Of a stretch of DNA of 18,809 bases, positions 7,623 through 14,731 are shown in pieces. This stretch comes from Candidatus Falkowbacteria bacterium CG10_big_fil_rev_8_21_14_0_10_43_11 (lineage in GTDB: Bacteria; Patescibacteriota; Patescibacteriia; Patescibacteriales; XYC2-FULL-47-12): NCBI GenBank assembly GCA_002778635.1, contig PFAS01000007.1:1-18809 (forward strand). Reading direction: 5' to 3'. Within the stretch, counting starts at the first letter, position 1. Each line of letters opens with the position of its first letter. Below the pieces are notes generated by a model that saw only the letters and a list, made by a program, of their open reading frames with translations, made no database searches and was not told the DNA's origin. The translations under genes and the position numbers were made by a program.

Positions 7623-8177
7623 ATGTTATTCATCATCGGTCTCGGTAATCCGGGCGTAAAATATCAAAACACCCGCCACAATATCGGCTTTACGGTCATT
7701 GACGCTTTGGCCGAAAAGTTTGATTTAAAGTGGAAACCGAATAAAAAATTCAACGCCGATGTCGCGAACGGCAAAAATTTAGCGTTAATAAAACCGCAAA
7801 CCTTTATGAACGACTCGGGGCAAGCGGCGCGCGCGATTTTGGCTTATTATAAAATTTTGCCGAAAAAATTAGGGTTATTTTTAATTAAAAAAGCCGATTT
7901 GTCCAATCAGCTTATCGTTATCCACGACGATTTGGATTTGCCGCTCGGCGCTTTTAAAATCCAAAGCAATCGTTCCGCCGCCGGCCACCGCGGCGTCCAA
8001 TCAATCGTCAACGCTCTTAAAACGCAAAATTTCACGCGCGTACGCGTGGGCACCGCGAACGAACTGTTGCGCGTTAAGATCCCGCCGGAGAAATTCGTAT
8101 TGGAGCAATTTTCGCGGGAAGAAAAAAACAAATTACAAGAATTAATTCCTAAAATAATTAAAGACGTTTTAAAATAA
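7623..8177 (+). CDS. pth: Peptidyl-tRNA hydrolase
   Basis: Pth releases tRNA from peptidyl-tRNA that has dropped off ribosomes. The 184-aa product shows the family signatures in order: IIGLGNPG with Asn9, YQNTRHNIG with the catalytic His19, KPQTFMNDSG with Asn63, HDDLDLPLG with Asp102, and GHRGVQSIV with His122. The length is normal. The ATG at 7623 follows an AT-rich repeat and has no Shine-Dalgarno. Residues about 82-93 (LGLFLIKKADLS) are a small insertion relative to the E. coli enzyme. It follows der and precedes a spacer that carries a candidate antisense-strand RNA whose terminator lies 10 nt past the pth stop. Confidence 0.96.
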   Translation: MLFIIGLGNPGVKYQNTRHNIGFTVIDALAEKFDLKWKPNKKFNADVANGKNLALIKPQTFMNDSGQAARAILAYYKILPKKLGLFLIKKADLSNQLIVIHDDLDLPLGAFKIQSNRSAAGHRGVQSIVNALKTQNFTRVRVGTANELLRVKIPPEKFVLEQFSREEKNKLQELIPKIIKDVLK

Positions 8178-8186
8178 TTTAGATTT

Positions 8187-8215
8187 AAAAAAAGCCCATA
8201 ATATTCTTATGGACT
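8187..8215 (-). terminator. Intrinsic terminator of the minus-strand RNA
   Basis: On the minus strand AGTCCATAA-GAATA-TTATGGGCT forms a 9-bp stem (one G-U) followed directly by seven T (8187-8193). The plus strand has no T-tract after the same stem, so it acts on minus-strand transcripts. Any terminator function for pth is therefore unlikely. Confidence 0.75.
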
Positions 8216-8340
8216 GCCGCGAGGTTACCGTGCATTTCCCTACTTACCGGCAAGGGACAAAACGGACGCAAATGGTCAAGGAGGAGAACCACTTATCGTC
8301 CCTAAGCCCTTTGGCAAGTAGGAAGATGAACGGTAACGAA
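8187..8340 (-). ncRNA. Candidate structured small RNA (unassigned, rod-like fold)
   Basis: The minus strand of the pth-dprA spacer folds as one long rod. GTTACCGT pairs with ACGGTAAC (P1). TTCCTACTTGCC pairs with GGTAAGTAGGGAA (P2, one bulge and one wobble). CAAAGGG pairs with CCCTTG, and GGACG with CGTCC. The apical helix AAGTGGT/ACCATTT closes an 11-nt loop, TCTCCTCCTTG. An intrinsic terminator follows (8187-8215). No open reading frame of note lies inside. The loop contains CTCCTCCTT, which resembles the anti-Shine-Dalgarno of 16S rRNA, so pairing with ribosome-binding sites is conceivable. It lacks the SRP RNA GGAAGGAAGCA loop and RNase P or tmRNA signatures. The rod shape recalls 6S RNA, but I cannot identify it as such. 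No clear promoter is visible in the AT-rich repeat upstream. Confidence 0.55.
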
Positions 8341-8341
8341 T

Positions 8342-8405
8342 AATTTTCAATTTCTAATTTTTAATCTTAACTAAACTAAATATTAGAAATTAGGAATTAG
8401 AAATT
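8342..8405. repeat. Heptamer-word inverted repeat before dprA
   Basis: Left arm 8342-8367 (TTTCTAATTT-type words) and right arm 8380-8405 (ATTAGAA, ATTAGGA words) are complementary at about 21 of 26 positions, with a 12-nt loop. Confidence 0.75.
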
Positions 8406-8441
8406 TCCCATGGTATTTTATCTTATCATTCTCTTTTTTTT

Positions 8442-9557
8442 ATGTCAACCTGCCCGAATACAGCTAATAACGGCGATTTGCCTTACTGGGCGGCTTTGTC
8501 CACTTTCTCCAAATTCGGCCCAAAGCGCTTTAACCTTTTAAGCCGATATTTTCCTGACATGCGAACGGCTTGGGAGGCGAGCGCGGGCGAATTGCTCGCC
8601 GCCGGAATTAACGAACGGGCCGCCAACGAATTTATCGCCCACCGGCAAAATACGGACCCGGGCGAATTAATGGAAAGACTGGACAAAGAAAAAATAAACA
8701 TTTTAATTCTTACTGACGGCCGCTACCCAAAACTGTTAAAAGAAATTTTTGACGCCCCTCCGGTTCTGTATTATCGAGGCGAGTTGCCGGATAATTTGAA
8801 TTTTTGCCTCGCCGTAGTCGGCTCGCGCAAATACACCAGCTACGGCCAGCAAACCGCGCAAAGTTTAGTAAGCCAGCTCGCGCAAGCGGGCCTGGTAATA
8901 GTCAGCGGACTCGCGATCGGCATTGACGCGCTGGCGCATTCGGCCTGCCTGCAAGCTAACGGCAAAACAATCGCGGTATTGGGCGCGGGGCTTGACCGCC
9001 AAAACATTTATCCGGCAACCAACCGCTATTTGGCGGAAAAAATTTTGGCGCGCGGCGGCCTGCTTTTGTCCGAATACGCTCCCGGCACGCCGCCGCTTGA
9101 ATTCCACTTTCCCCAGCGCAACCGCATTATTTCCGGCATTTCTTTGGGAACGCTCGTGATTGAAGCGGCCGTTTCCTCCGGCGCGCTGATTACGGCGCAA
9201 AGCGCGCTGGAACAAAACCGCGAAGTGTTCGCCGTACCCGGATCCGTTTTTAACCCTAATTCCGCCGGCACCAATAATTTGATTAAAACCGGCGCCAAAG
9301 CCGTAACTTGCGCATCGGAAATTATTGAAACGCTTTCGCTGGAAAATATCGCAAGCTTCGTCCAAAACCAAAAAGCGATTCCCGCGACGCCCGCCGAACA
9401 ACGATTAATTTCCGTTTTAAACCATGAGCCCACGCACATTAACGCCCTGACTCGGCTCGCCAAACTTGACACCGCGAGCATAAATGCTACTTTATTAACT
9501 ATGGAACTGAAGGGATATGTTCGTAACCTCGGTGGAGGGAATTATGTCCTTGCATAA
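8442..9557 (+). CDS. dprA: DNA-processing protein DprA
   Basis: DprA binds incoming single-stranded DNA during natural transformation and loads RecA. The 371-aa protein has an N-terminal helical region (about 1-85), a Rossmann-like core beginning LAVVGSRKYTSYG (about 123-135), SGLAIGIDALAHSACL (155-170), AVLGAGLDRQNIYP (178-191), FHFPQRNRIISGIS (221-234), the VIEAAVSSGALITAQSALEQNREVFAVPGS block (239-268) and GTNNLIKTGA (276-285). A C-terminal winged-helix domain spans about 310-371. The set is complete and the length is typical. The ATG at 8442 lacks a Shine-Dalgarno and follows a T-rich stretch. Its presence fits the DNA-uptake ability proposed for many CPR bacteria. topA follows, as often in Gram-positive and CPR genomes. 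Confidence 0.95.
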   Translation: MSTCPNTANNGDLPYWAALSTFSKFGPKRFNLLSRYFPDMRTAWEASAGELLAAGINERAANEFIAHRQNTDPGELMERLDKEKINILILTDGRYPKLLKEIFDAPPVLYYRGELPDNLNFCLAVVGSRKYTSYGQQTAQSLVSQLAQAGLVIVSGLAIGIDALAHSACLQANGKTIAVLGAGLDRQNIYPATNRYLAEKILARGGLLLSEYAPGTPPLEFHFPQRNRIISGISLGTLVIEAAVSSGALITAQSALEQNREVFAVPGSVFNPNSAGTNNLIKTGAKAVTCASEIIETLSLENIASFVQNQKAIPATPAEQRLISVLNHEPTHINALTRLAKLDTASINATLLTMELKGYVRNLGGGNYVLA

Positions 9558-9685
9558 TTTCTAATGACGAATTTCTAATTTCTAATCAAATCCCAATGAT
9601 CTAACAGCCAACGTCTAATTTAATTATTTTAAGACATTAGGATTTAATCATTGATTAGTAATTAGAAATTAGTAATTAGAAATTT
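9556..9685. repeat. Long heptamer-word inverted repeat between dprA and topA
   Basis: Left arm 9556-9606 and right arm 9629-9685 are complementary over about 50 nt. They are made of AATTTCTA/ATTAGAAATT words. The right arm contains one additional heptamer relative to the left, and otherwise they align closely. The right arm ends 5 nt before the topA ATG. The left arm begins within the dprA stop region. Confidence 0.85.
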
Positions 9686-9690
9686 AAAAT

Positions 9691-11925
9691 ATGAATTTAG
9701 TAATCGTGGAATCGCCAACCAAAGCCAAAACCATTCAAAAATTTTTAGGCAAAGATTATAAAGTTGAATCTTCATTCGGCCATATTATGGATCTGCCGCA
9801 AAAAGAATTGGGCGTTGACGTTAACGACAACTACGAACCGACTTATGTCGTTTCTCCTAAAGCGTCAAAAACGGTAAAACATTTAAAAGAACTGGCGGGC
9901 AAAGCGGACGGCGTGATACTCGCAACCGACGAAGACCGCGAAGGCGAGGCGATTTCCTGGCATCTGTCGCGCGCCCTGAAATTAAAACCGGCGGAGATAA
10001 AACGGATTGCTTTCCATGAAATTACTAAACAGGCGATTGAAGAAGCGCTAAAAAATCCGCGGGCGCTGGATATGAATTTAGTGGACGCCCAGCAGGCGCG
10101 CCGCGTTTTGGACCGGCTGGTCGGCTACAAACTTTCGCCGCTCTTATGGGTAAAAGTCGCTAAAGGCCTTTCCGCCGGCCGCGTGCAGTCGGTCGCCGTT
10201 CGTTTAATCGTGGAGCGCGAACGCGAAATAAAAGCGTTTAAGATAGAAGAATATTGGAGCGTTGAAGCGCTGCTAAAAACGGCCGCGAATGAAAAATTAA
10301 GCGCCAATTTAATCGCGATTAACGGCGAAACTTTTGGCAAATTAGAGATAAAAAATAAAGAGCAAGCGGAAGAAATCAAACAAAATTTGGTCAAAGCGGC
10401 TTTCAGCGCGGCTGAAGTCAATAAAAAACAAACGGTCAAAAATCCTCTGCCTCCTTTTACCACCGCCACGCTGCAGCAAACCGCGAACGCGCGCCTTGGC
10501 TTTAGCGCCAAACAAACGATGATGCTCGCGCAGCAGCTTTACGAGCACGGCTTCATCACTTACATGCGCACCGATTCGGTTAATTTGTCCGAACAATTCG
10601 TTGCCGCCGCGCGCGGCTACATTACCGATACTTTTGGCGTTAAATATTTGCCGGCTAAAACGCGCGCTTACAAATCAAAAACAAAAAACGCGCAGGAAGC
10701 GCATGAAGCGATTCGGCCGACTGATGCCGCTAAACTCGCGGAAAATTTGCCGGCGAATTTTGACGCGCGGCAAAAAAAATTATACCAGCTTATTTGGCAG
10801 CGCTCGCTCGCGTCCCAGGCGGCGCCGGCGATTTTGGACAATACCGCGATTGAGATTCGAGCTCGCGCCCCAAGGGGTTCAACCCCTCCGGCTAAAGGGG
10901 TTGAACCCCTTAATTATGACCTGCGCGCGAACGGCCAAACTATAGTTTTCCCCGGCTACTTGAAAATTTATCCGCAAAACGCGAAGGAAAATCTCCTGCC
11001 GAGTGTGACCGCAAAAGAAAAATTAAATATGGAAGAAATCATCGCCGCCCAGCACTTTACTGAGCCGCCGGCGCGCTATTCGGACGCGACGCTCGTGAAA
11101 ACTATGGAAAAATACGGCATCGGCCGACCGTCCACTTACGCGCCGACCATTTCCACCGTTATTGACCGCAATTACGCGGAGCGCGACCAAAACAAAAAAT
11201 TGGCGCCGACCGAAATCGCTTTTGTCGTCATTGACTTATTAGTCAAGCATTTTCACGAAATCGTTGATTACCGGTTCACCGCCGAAATGGAAGAAAACTT
11301 GGACGACATCGCGCGCGGCGGCAAAGAATGGCAAAAAATCATTGATGACTTTTACGGTCCTTTTGAAAAAAATCTAGAAAAAAAACACAAGGAACTTTCA
11401 AAAAAAGCGCTGACGGAAGAAAAAACCGATGAAACGTGCGAGAAATGCGGCTCGCCGATGGTGATAAAAATGGGGCGTTTCGGCAAATTTTTGGCCTGCA
11501 CCAATTATCCCAAATGCAAAAACACTAAAAATTTAAATAACGGCGACAAAGACCATGACGGGCAGAAAGACAGCGTGGAATTGACGGAGTTTGCCAAAAA
11601 ATACGAGGGGAAAGTTTGCGAAAAATGCGGCTCGCCGCTTGTTGCCAAAGTGAGCAAGTACGGACCGTTTATGGCTTGCTCCAATTATCCCAAATGCAAA
11701 TTTATTCTGAACACTAACGGCACCGGCGTTAAATGTCCTGAATGTGAGCAAGGTGAAATTACCAAAAAACGCAGCCGCCGCGGATTTTTTTACGGCTGTT
11801 CCAGTTATCCCAAATGCAAATTTACCCTTTGGGGAAAACCGACCGGCGCTAAATGCCCTAAGTGCGGCGCGCTGATGATAGAAAGCAAAGAAGAGGTGAA
11901 GTGCTCGAACAAGGAATGCGTCTAA
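9691..11925 (+). CDS. topA: DNA topoisomerase I
   Basis: This type IA topoisomerase relaxes negative supercoils. Its 744 aa start with a Toprim domain (NLVIVESPTKAKTI; acidic ATDEDREGEAISWH at about 74-87). The catalytic Tyr291 is in GFITYMRTDS. The AHEAIRPTD, GIGRPSTYA and YRFTAEMEENLDDIARG core motifs follow. The C-terminus carries three four-cysteine zinc-ribbon repeats (from about residue 583: CEKCGSP...CTNYPKC, CEKCGSP...CSNYPKC, CPECEQG...CSSYPKC) and a shorter fourth (CPKCGAL...CSNKEC). Residues about 394-407 (RGSTPPAKGVEPL) are encoded by a perfect palindrome and interrupt the usual path between EIRA and LRANGQTIVFPGY. The ATG at 9691 has no Shine-Dalgarno. Confidence 0.97.
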   Translation: MNLVIVESPTKAKTIQKFLGKDYKVESSFGHIMDLPQKELGVDVNDNYEPTYVVSPKASKTVKHLKELAGKADGVILATDEDREGEAISWHLSRALKLKPAEIKRIAFHEITKQAIEEALKNPRALDMNLVDAQQARRVLDRLVGYKLSPLLWVKVAKGLSAGRVQSVAVRLIVEREREIKAFKIEEYWSVEALLKTAANEKLSANLIAINGETFGKLEIKNKEQAEEIKQNLVKAAFSAAEVNKKQTVKNPLPPFTTATLQQTANARLGFSAKQTMMLAQQLYEHGFITYMRTDSVNLSEQFVAAARGYITDTFGVKYLPAKTRAYKSKTKNAQEAHEAIRPTDAAKLAENLPANFDARQKKLYQLIWQRSLASQAAPAILDNTAIEIRARAPRGSTPPAKGVEPLNYDLRANGQTIVFPGYLKIYPQNAKENLLPSVTAKEKLNMEEIIAAQHFTEPPARYSDATLVKTMEKYGIGRPSTYAPTISTVIDRNYAERDQNKKLAPTEIAFVVIDLLVKHFHEIVDYRFTAEMEENLDDIARGGKEWQKIIDDFYGPFEKNLEKKHKELSKKALTEEKTDETCEKCGSPMVIKMGRFGKFLACTNYPKCKNTKNLNNGDKDHDGQKDSVELTEFAKKYEGKVCEKCGSPLVAKVSKYGPFMACSNYPKCKFILNTNGTGVKCPECEQGEITKKRSRRGFFYGCSSYPKCKFTLWGKPTGAKCPKCGALMIESKEEVKCSNKECV
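10872..10911. repeat. Palindromic element in frame inside topA
   Basis: AAGGGGTTCAACCCCT (10872-10887) and its exact reverse complement (10896-10911) flank the 8-nt loop CCGGCTAA. The stem is a perfect 16 bp, and each arm is itself partly palindromic. The reading frame stays open through it, adding about 13 residues. Confidence 0.9.
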
Positions 11926-11928
11926 CAT

Positions 11929-12044
11929 AAATGTCAAATTCTTAATGTCAAATGTCAAATTAAATCGCAATGACTAAACGACAAAATTTATCATTAGACA
12001 TTTGAGCATTAGTCATTGATTTGTTATTTGAAATTTGTCATTTT
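11929..12044. repeat. Heptamer-word inverted repeat between topA and rel
   Basis: The left arm, about 11929-11979, uses AATGTCA words. The right arm, about 11991-12044, uses TTTGACA/TTAGTCA-type words and is its imperfect reverse complement. The TTG at 12035 that could extend rel lies inside the right arm, which argues against that start. Confidence 0.75.
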
Positions 12045-12052
12045 TATCTTAT

Positions 12053-13507
12053 ATGCCCCTCAATCTCGCCCAACTCCTCGCCCAAATCAAACAAAACAAC
12101 CCTAAAGCCGACACGACCCTGGTGGAATTGGCGTACGAATACGCGGCCCAAGCGCATGCCGGGCAAACGCGCCGCTCCGGGGAGCCGTACATTCAGCACC
12201 CGTTGCGCACCGCCCTAACTCTTGCTCAAATCCGGGCGGAAAACGACGTGGTAATTGCCGGCCTTTTGCATGACGTGCCGGAAGACACCGGACGGCCGCT
12301 GGCGGAAATTGAAAAACAGTTCGGCAAAAAAATCGCCGCTTTGGTTGAGGGCATCACCAAATTAAGCAAGGTCAAATACCGCGGCATTGAGCGCCATACC
12401 GAGAGCTTAAAAAAAATGTTTATCGCGATGGCGGCCGACATCCGCGTCATTTTGATCCGCTTTGCCGACCGCCTACATAATTTGGAAACTCTGGACGCTT
12501 TGCCGGAAAATAAACGCCTGCGCATCGCGCAGGAAACAATGGAAATTTATGTGCCCATCGCCGGGCTTCTCGGCATCTGGCATTTTAAAAATAAAATGGA
12601 GGACATTTGTTTCCGCTACCTGCACCCGGAAGAATACAAAAAACTGCAATACCGCTACGAAGTGGAACAGCGGATGGAAAACCAGGCCTTTATCAAAAAA
12701 ACTGAAGAAATTTTAGTGCCCAAATTAAAAGAAGCCGATTTGCGGTTTGAAATCCAGGGGCGCTTTAAAAGCCTGTACAGTATTTTCCAAAAAATGCAAA
12801 AAAAAGAACGTAAGTTTTCGGAAATTTACGACGTCTTCGCCCTGCGCGTTATCGTGGAGACGGTCGCGGACTGCTACAAAACAATCGGGGTGATCCACTC
12901 GCTCTGGAAGCCAAAACCCAATCGCTTTAAAGACTACATTGCCGTTCCCAAATCCAACGGCTACCAAGCCCTGCATACGGCGGTCTTCGGCCCGAACGGC
13001 AAAGTGACTGAGTTTCAGGTGGCGACGCGGAAAATGTACGAGAAATCGCTCTATGGCATCGCCGCGCATTGGTATTACAAAAGCAATAAAAAATATCTTA
13101 GCAAACAGCCGAAATGGGTGCGCGATATTTTGGAATTAATGCGCCAGGCAAAAAACAGCGAGGAGTTCGTTAACGTCGCCAAAATTGACGTGTTCCAAAA
13201 CCGCATTTTTGTCTTTACTCCCAAAGGCGACGTGATTGACCTGCCGGAAAGATCAACGCCGATTGATTTTGCTTATGCCGTGCACTCCGATATCGGCCAT
13301 CACTGCGTGGGCGCGATGATTAACGAAAAAATCGGTAAACTTGACACTCCCCTAAAAAGCGGGGATACGGTGGAAATAATTACTGAAAAAAACAAAAAAC
13401 CCAGCCGCGACTGGTTAAAAATAGCCAAAACCGCCCGAGCGCGGGAAAAAATAAGGCAATCGCTCAAAACAAACGGCGGGTTTATGAAGTTTATTAAGTG
13501 GAAATAA
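12053..13507 (+). CDS. rel: Short Rel/SpoT-family (p)ppGpp synthetase/hydrolase
   Basis: The protein makes and degrades the stringent-response alarmone (p)ppGpp. From the ATG at 12053 it has 484 aa. The HD hydrolase domain is intact by motif: YIQHPLRTAL, LLHDVPEDTG, RFADRLHNLETL. The synthetase domain includes EIYDVFALRVIV, RFKDYIAVPKSNGYQALHTAVFGP and EFQVAT in place of the usual EVQIRT: the catalytic Glu is kept and the Arg is replaced by Ala. GIAAHWYYK follows. A TGS domain spans about 400-460 (IFVFTPKGDVIDLP, AYAVHSDIGHHCVGA, LKSGDTVEIIT). The protein then stops about 40 residues later. The helical, zinc-finger/CC and ACT/RRM domains that contact the ribosome and A-site tRNA in full-length Rel (about 700-750 aa) are absent. 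It converges with parB. Confidence 0.92.
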   Translation: MPLNLAQLLAQIKQNNPKADTTLVELAYEYAAQAHAGQTRRSGEPYIQHPLRTALTLAQIRAENDVVIAGLLHDVPEDTGRPLAEIEKQFGKKIAALVEGITKLSKVKYRGIERHTESLKKMFIAMAADIRVILIRFADRLHNLETLDALPENKRLRIAQETMEIYVPIAGLLGIWHFKNKMEDICFRYLHPEEYKKLQYRYEVEQRMENQAFIKKTEEILVPKLKEADLRFEIQGRFKSLYSIFQKMQKKERKFSEIYDVFALRVIVETVADCYKTIGVIHSLWKPKPNRFKDYIAVPKSNGYQALHTAVFGPNGKVTEFQVATRKMYEKSLYGIAAHWYYKSNKKYLSKQPKWVRDILELMRQAKNSEEFVNVAKIDVFQNRIFVFTPKGDVIDLPERSTPIDFAYAVHSDIGHHCVGAMINEKIGKLDTPLKSGDTVEIITEKNKKPSRDWLKIAKTARAREKIRQSLKTNGGFMKFIKWK

Positions 13508-13510
13508 ATT

Positions 13511-13580
13511 AGTCAAAAGTCCATAAAGTCCATAAAGTCAGCGACTTTATGGACTTTTGACTTTATGGACTTTATGGACT
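13511..13580. repeat. Inverted repeat of AAGTCCATA words between convergent rel and parB
   Basis: Left arm 13511-13539 and right arm 13543-13580 are separated by 3 nt. The inner 16 bp and more are perfectly complementary. The unit here is 9 nt (AAGTCCATA). The element begins 3 nt after the rel stop, and the parB stop codon (13579-13581) overlaps its end. It probably ends transcripts from both sides or protects their 3' ends, although there is no U-tract. Confidence 0.85.
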
Positions 13581-14520
13581 ATTCGCGAAGTATTTTACTG
13601 ACTATCTCCACCATCTCGTCGTAACTAAAAAAATCAATTAAAATCTTGCCTTTGTAGCCAGACCGCTGGATGGAAACTCTTGTGCCCAGATACTGGCGCA
13701 ATTTTTTTTGCAATTCTTCGTCCTGGGGGTAAATTTTCAGCCGCGCTTCTTTGGTGCCGCCGACTTTCTGGATTTCCACCCGCATCCGGTTAATGGATAG
13801 CCCTCGCTCCACCACGCGCTTGTACATATCCAGCTGTTGTTCAACGGTTGGCAAACCGACTATTATTTTAGCATGCGCGCCGGAAAGCCGGCCTTCGCGC
13901 AGAGCGTCTTTTATTTCTTCCGGCAATTGCAAGAGCCGGATGGTGTTGGAAATGGCGGAGCGCGATTTGCCCAAACGGCGCGCCGCGTCGTCGTGCGTCA
14001 ATTCAAACTCCCGCAGATATTTTTCATAAGCTAACGCGAGTTCCATCGGGTTTAAGTCTTCGCGCATGATGTTTTCTATCAGCGCGAGTTCCAGCTTTTG
14101 TTGCTCGCTTGCCTCCCGAATTATCGCCGGCACCGTATTAAGCCCGGCGCGTTTTGCCGCGCGCAAACGACGTTCGCCCATTACCAACTCATAGCGCCCG
14201 TCTTCTTTCGCGGTAACGACCAGCGGCTGTAAAATCCCCTGCTCTTTAATGGAATTTGCCAGTTCGTCCAAAGATTCGTTGTCAAACTGCGCCCGCGGCT
14301 GCATGGGGTTAGCGCTGATTAAATAAATCGGGATATATTCCAACCGTTCGCCGCGTTTGGTAATTACCGGCTCGTTTCCAGTCGGCCGCACCGGCACGAG
14401 CACGCCTTCGTCCAAAATTTGTTCGCCGTTTTCCGTAATATCGTTTTGCGGCGCGCTTTTGGGAGGAATTAACGAACTTAAGCCGCGGCCAAGACTTGAT
14501 GATTGTTTGATATTAACCAT
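13579..14520 (-). CDS. parB: Chromosome partitioning protein ParB
   Basis: ParB binds parS DNA as a CTP-dependent clamp and works with ParA in chromosome segregation. From the ATG at 14520 (MVNIKQSSSLGRGLSSLIP) it has 313 aa. The LGRGLSSLIP start is the conserved ParA-contacting end. A farther TTG at 14580 would add 20 residues encoded by repeat sequence, so it is rejected. The CTP-binding ParB/Srx core contains NPMQPR, GILQPLVV, MGERRLRAAKRAG and ENIMREDLNPMELALAY. The helix-turn-helix is LTHDDAARRLGKSRSAISNTIRLLQLP. The C-terminal dimerisation domain ends in DFFSYDEMVEIVSKIL. The gene lies downstream of parA, separated by 211 nt, which is unusually wide for this pair. I found no copy of the canonical parS palindrome in the window. 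Confidence 0.95.
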   Translation of the reverse strand: MVNIKQSSSLGRGLSSLIPPKSAPQNDITENGEQILDEGVLVPVRPTGNEPVITKRGERLEYIPIYLISANPMQPRAQFDNESLDELANSIKEQGILQPLVVTAKEDGRYELVMGERRLRAAKRAGLNTVPAIIREASEQQKLELALIENIMREDLNPMELALAYEKYLREFELTHDDAARRLGKSRSAISNTIRLLQLPEEIKDALREGRLSGAHAKIIVGLPTVEQQLDMYKRVVERGLSINRMRVEIQKVGGTKEARLKIYPQDEELQKKLRQYLGTRVSIQRSGYKGKILIDFFSYDEMVEIVSKILRE

Positions 14521-14558
14521 AATTTTACAATTATTTAACAATAATTTTTTTAATTTCA

Positions 14559-14672
14559 AATGACAAATTCCAAATGTCAAATCAATGTTAAATTCCTTAA
14601 TGTCTAATTATTGATATTTCGTCATTGGTTATTGGGATTTGATTTGACATTTGACATTAGAAATTTGACATT
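14559..14672. repeat. Heptamer-word inverted repeat between parA and parB
   Basis: Left arm 14559-14584 (AATGACA, AATGTCA words) and right arm 14640-14672 (TTTGACA words) are reverse complements apart from about one extra heptamer in the right arm. The intervening 55 nt are AT-rich with no gene. The words match those between topA and rel. Confidence 0.75.
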
Positions 14673-14731
14673 AAAAATATATTTCTCTGGATTACCGCCT
14701 TCGTGGGAATGACATACAAAAATACTAAATA

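Noticed and set aside
8865..9481. Minus-strand open frames opposite dprA
   Set aside because: Shadow frames with Arg/Ala/Gly-rich composition and no family motifs.
9556..9685. CRISPR-like array reading of the heptamer repeats
   Set aside because: The units are 7-9 nt and contiguous with no spacers, and the two halves face each other. This is not the repeat-spacer layout of a CRISPR array.
12035..12052. TTG start for rel at 12035
   Set aside because: It lies inside the right arm of the upstream inverted repeat; the ATG at 12053 fits better.
14521..14580. Extended ParB N-terminus from a TTG at 14580
   Set aside because: The extra residues are encoded by the heptamer repeat arm and AT-rich spacer. 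The conserved LGRGLSSLIP start follows the ATG at 14520.
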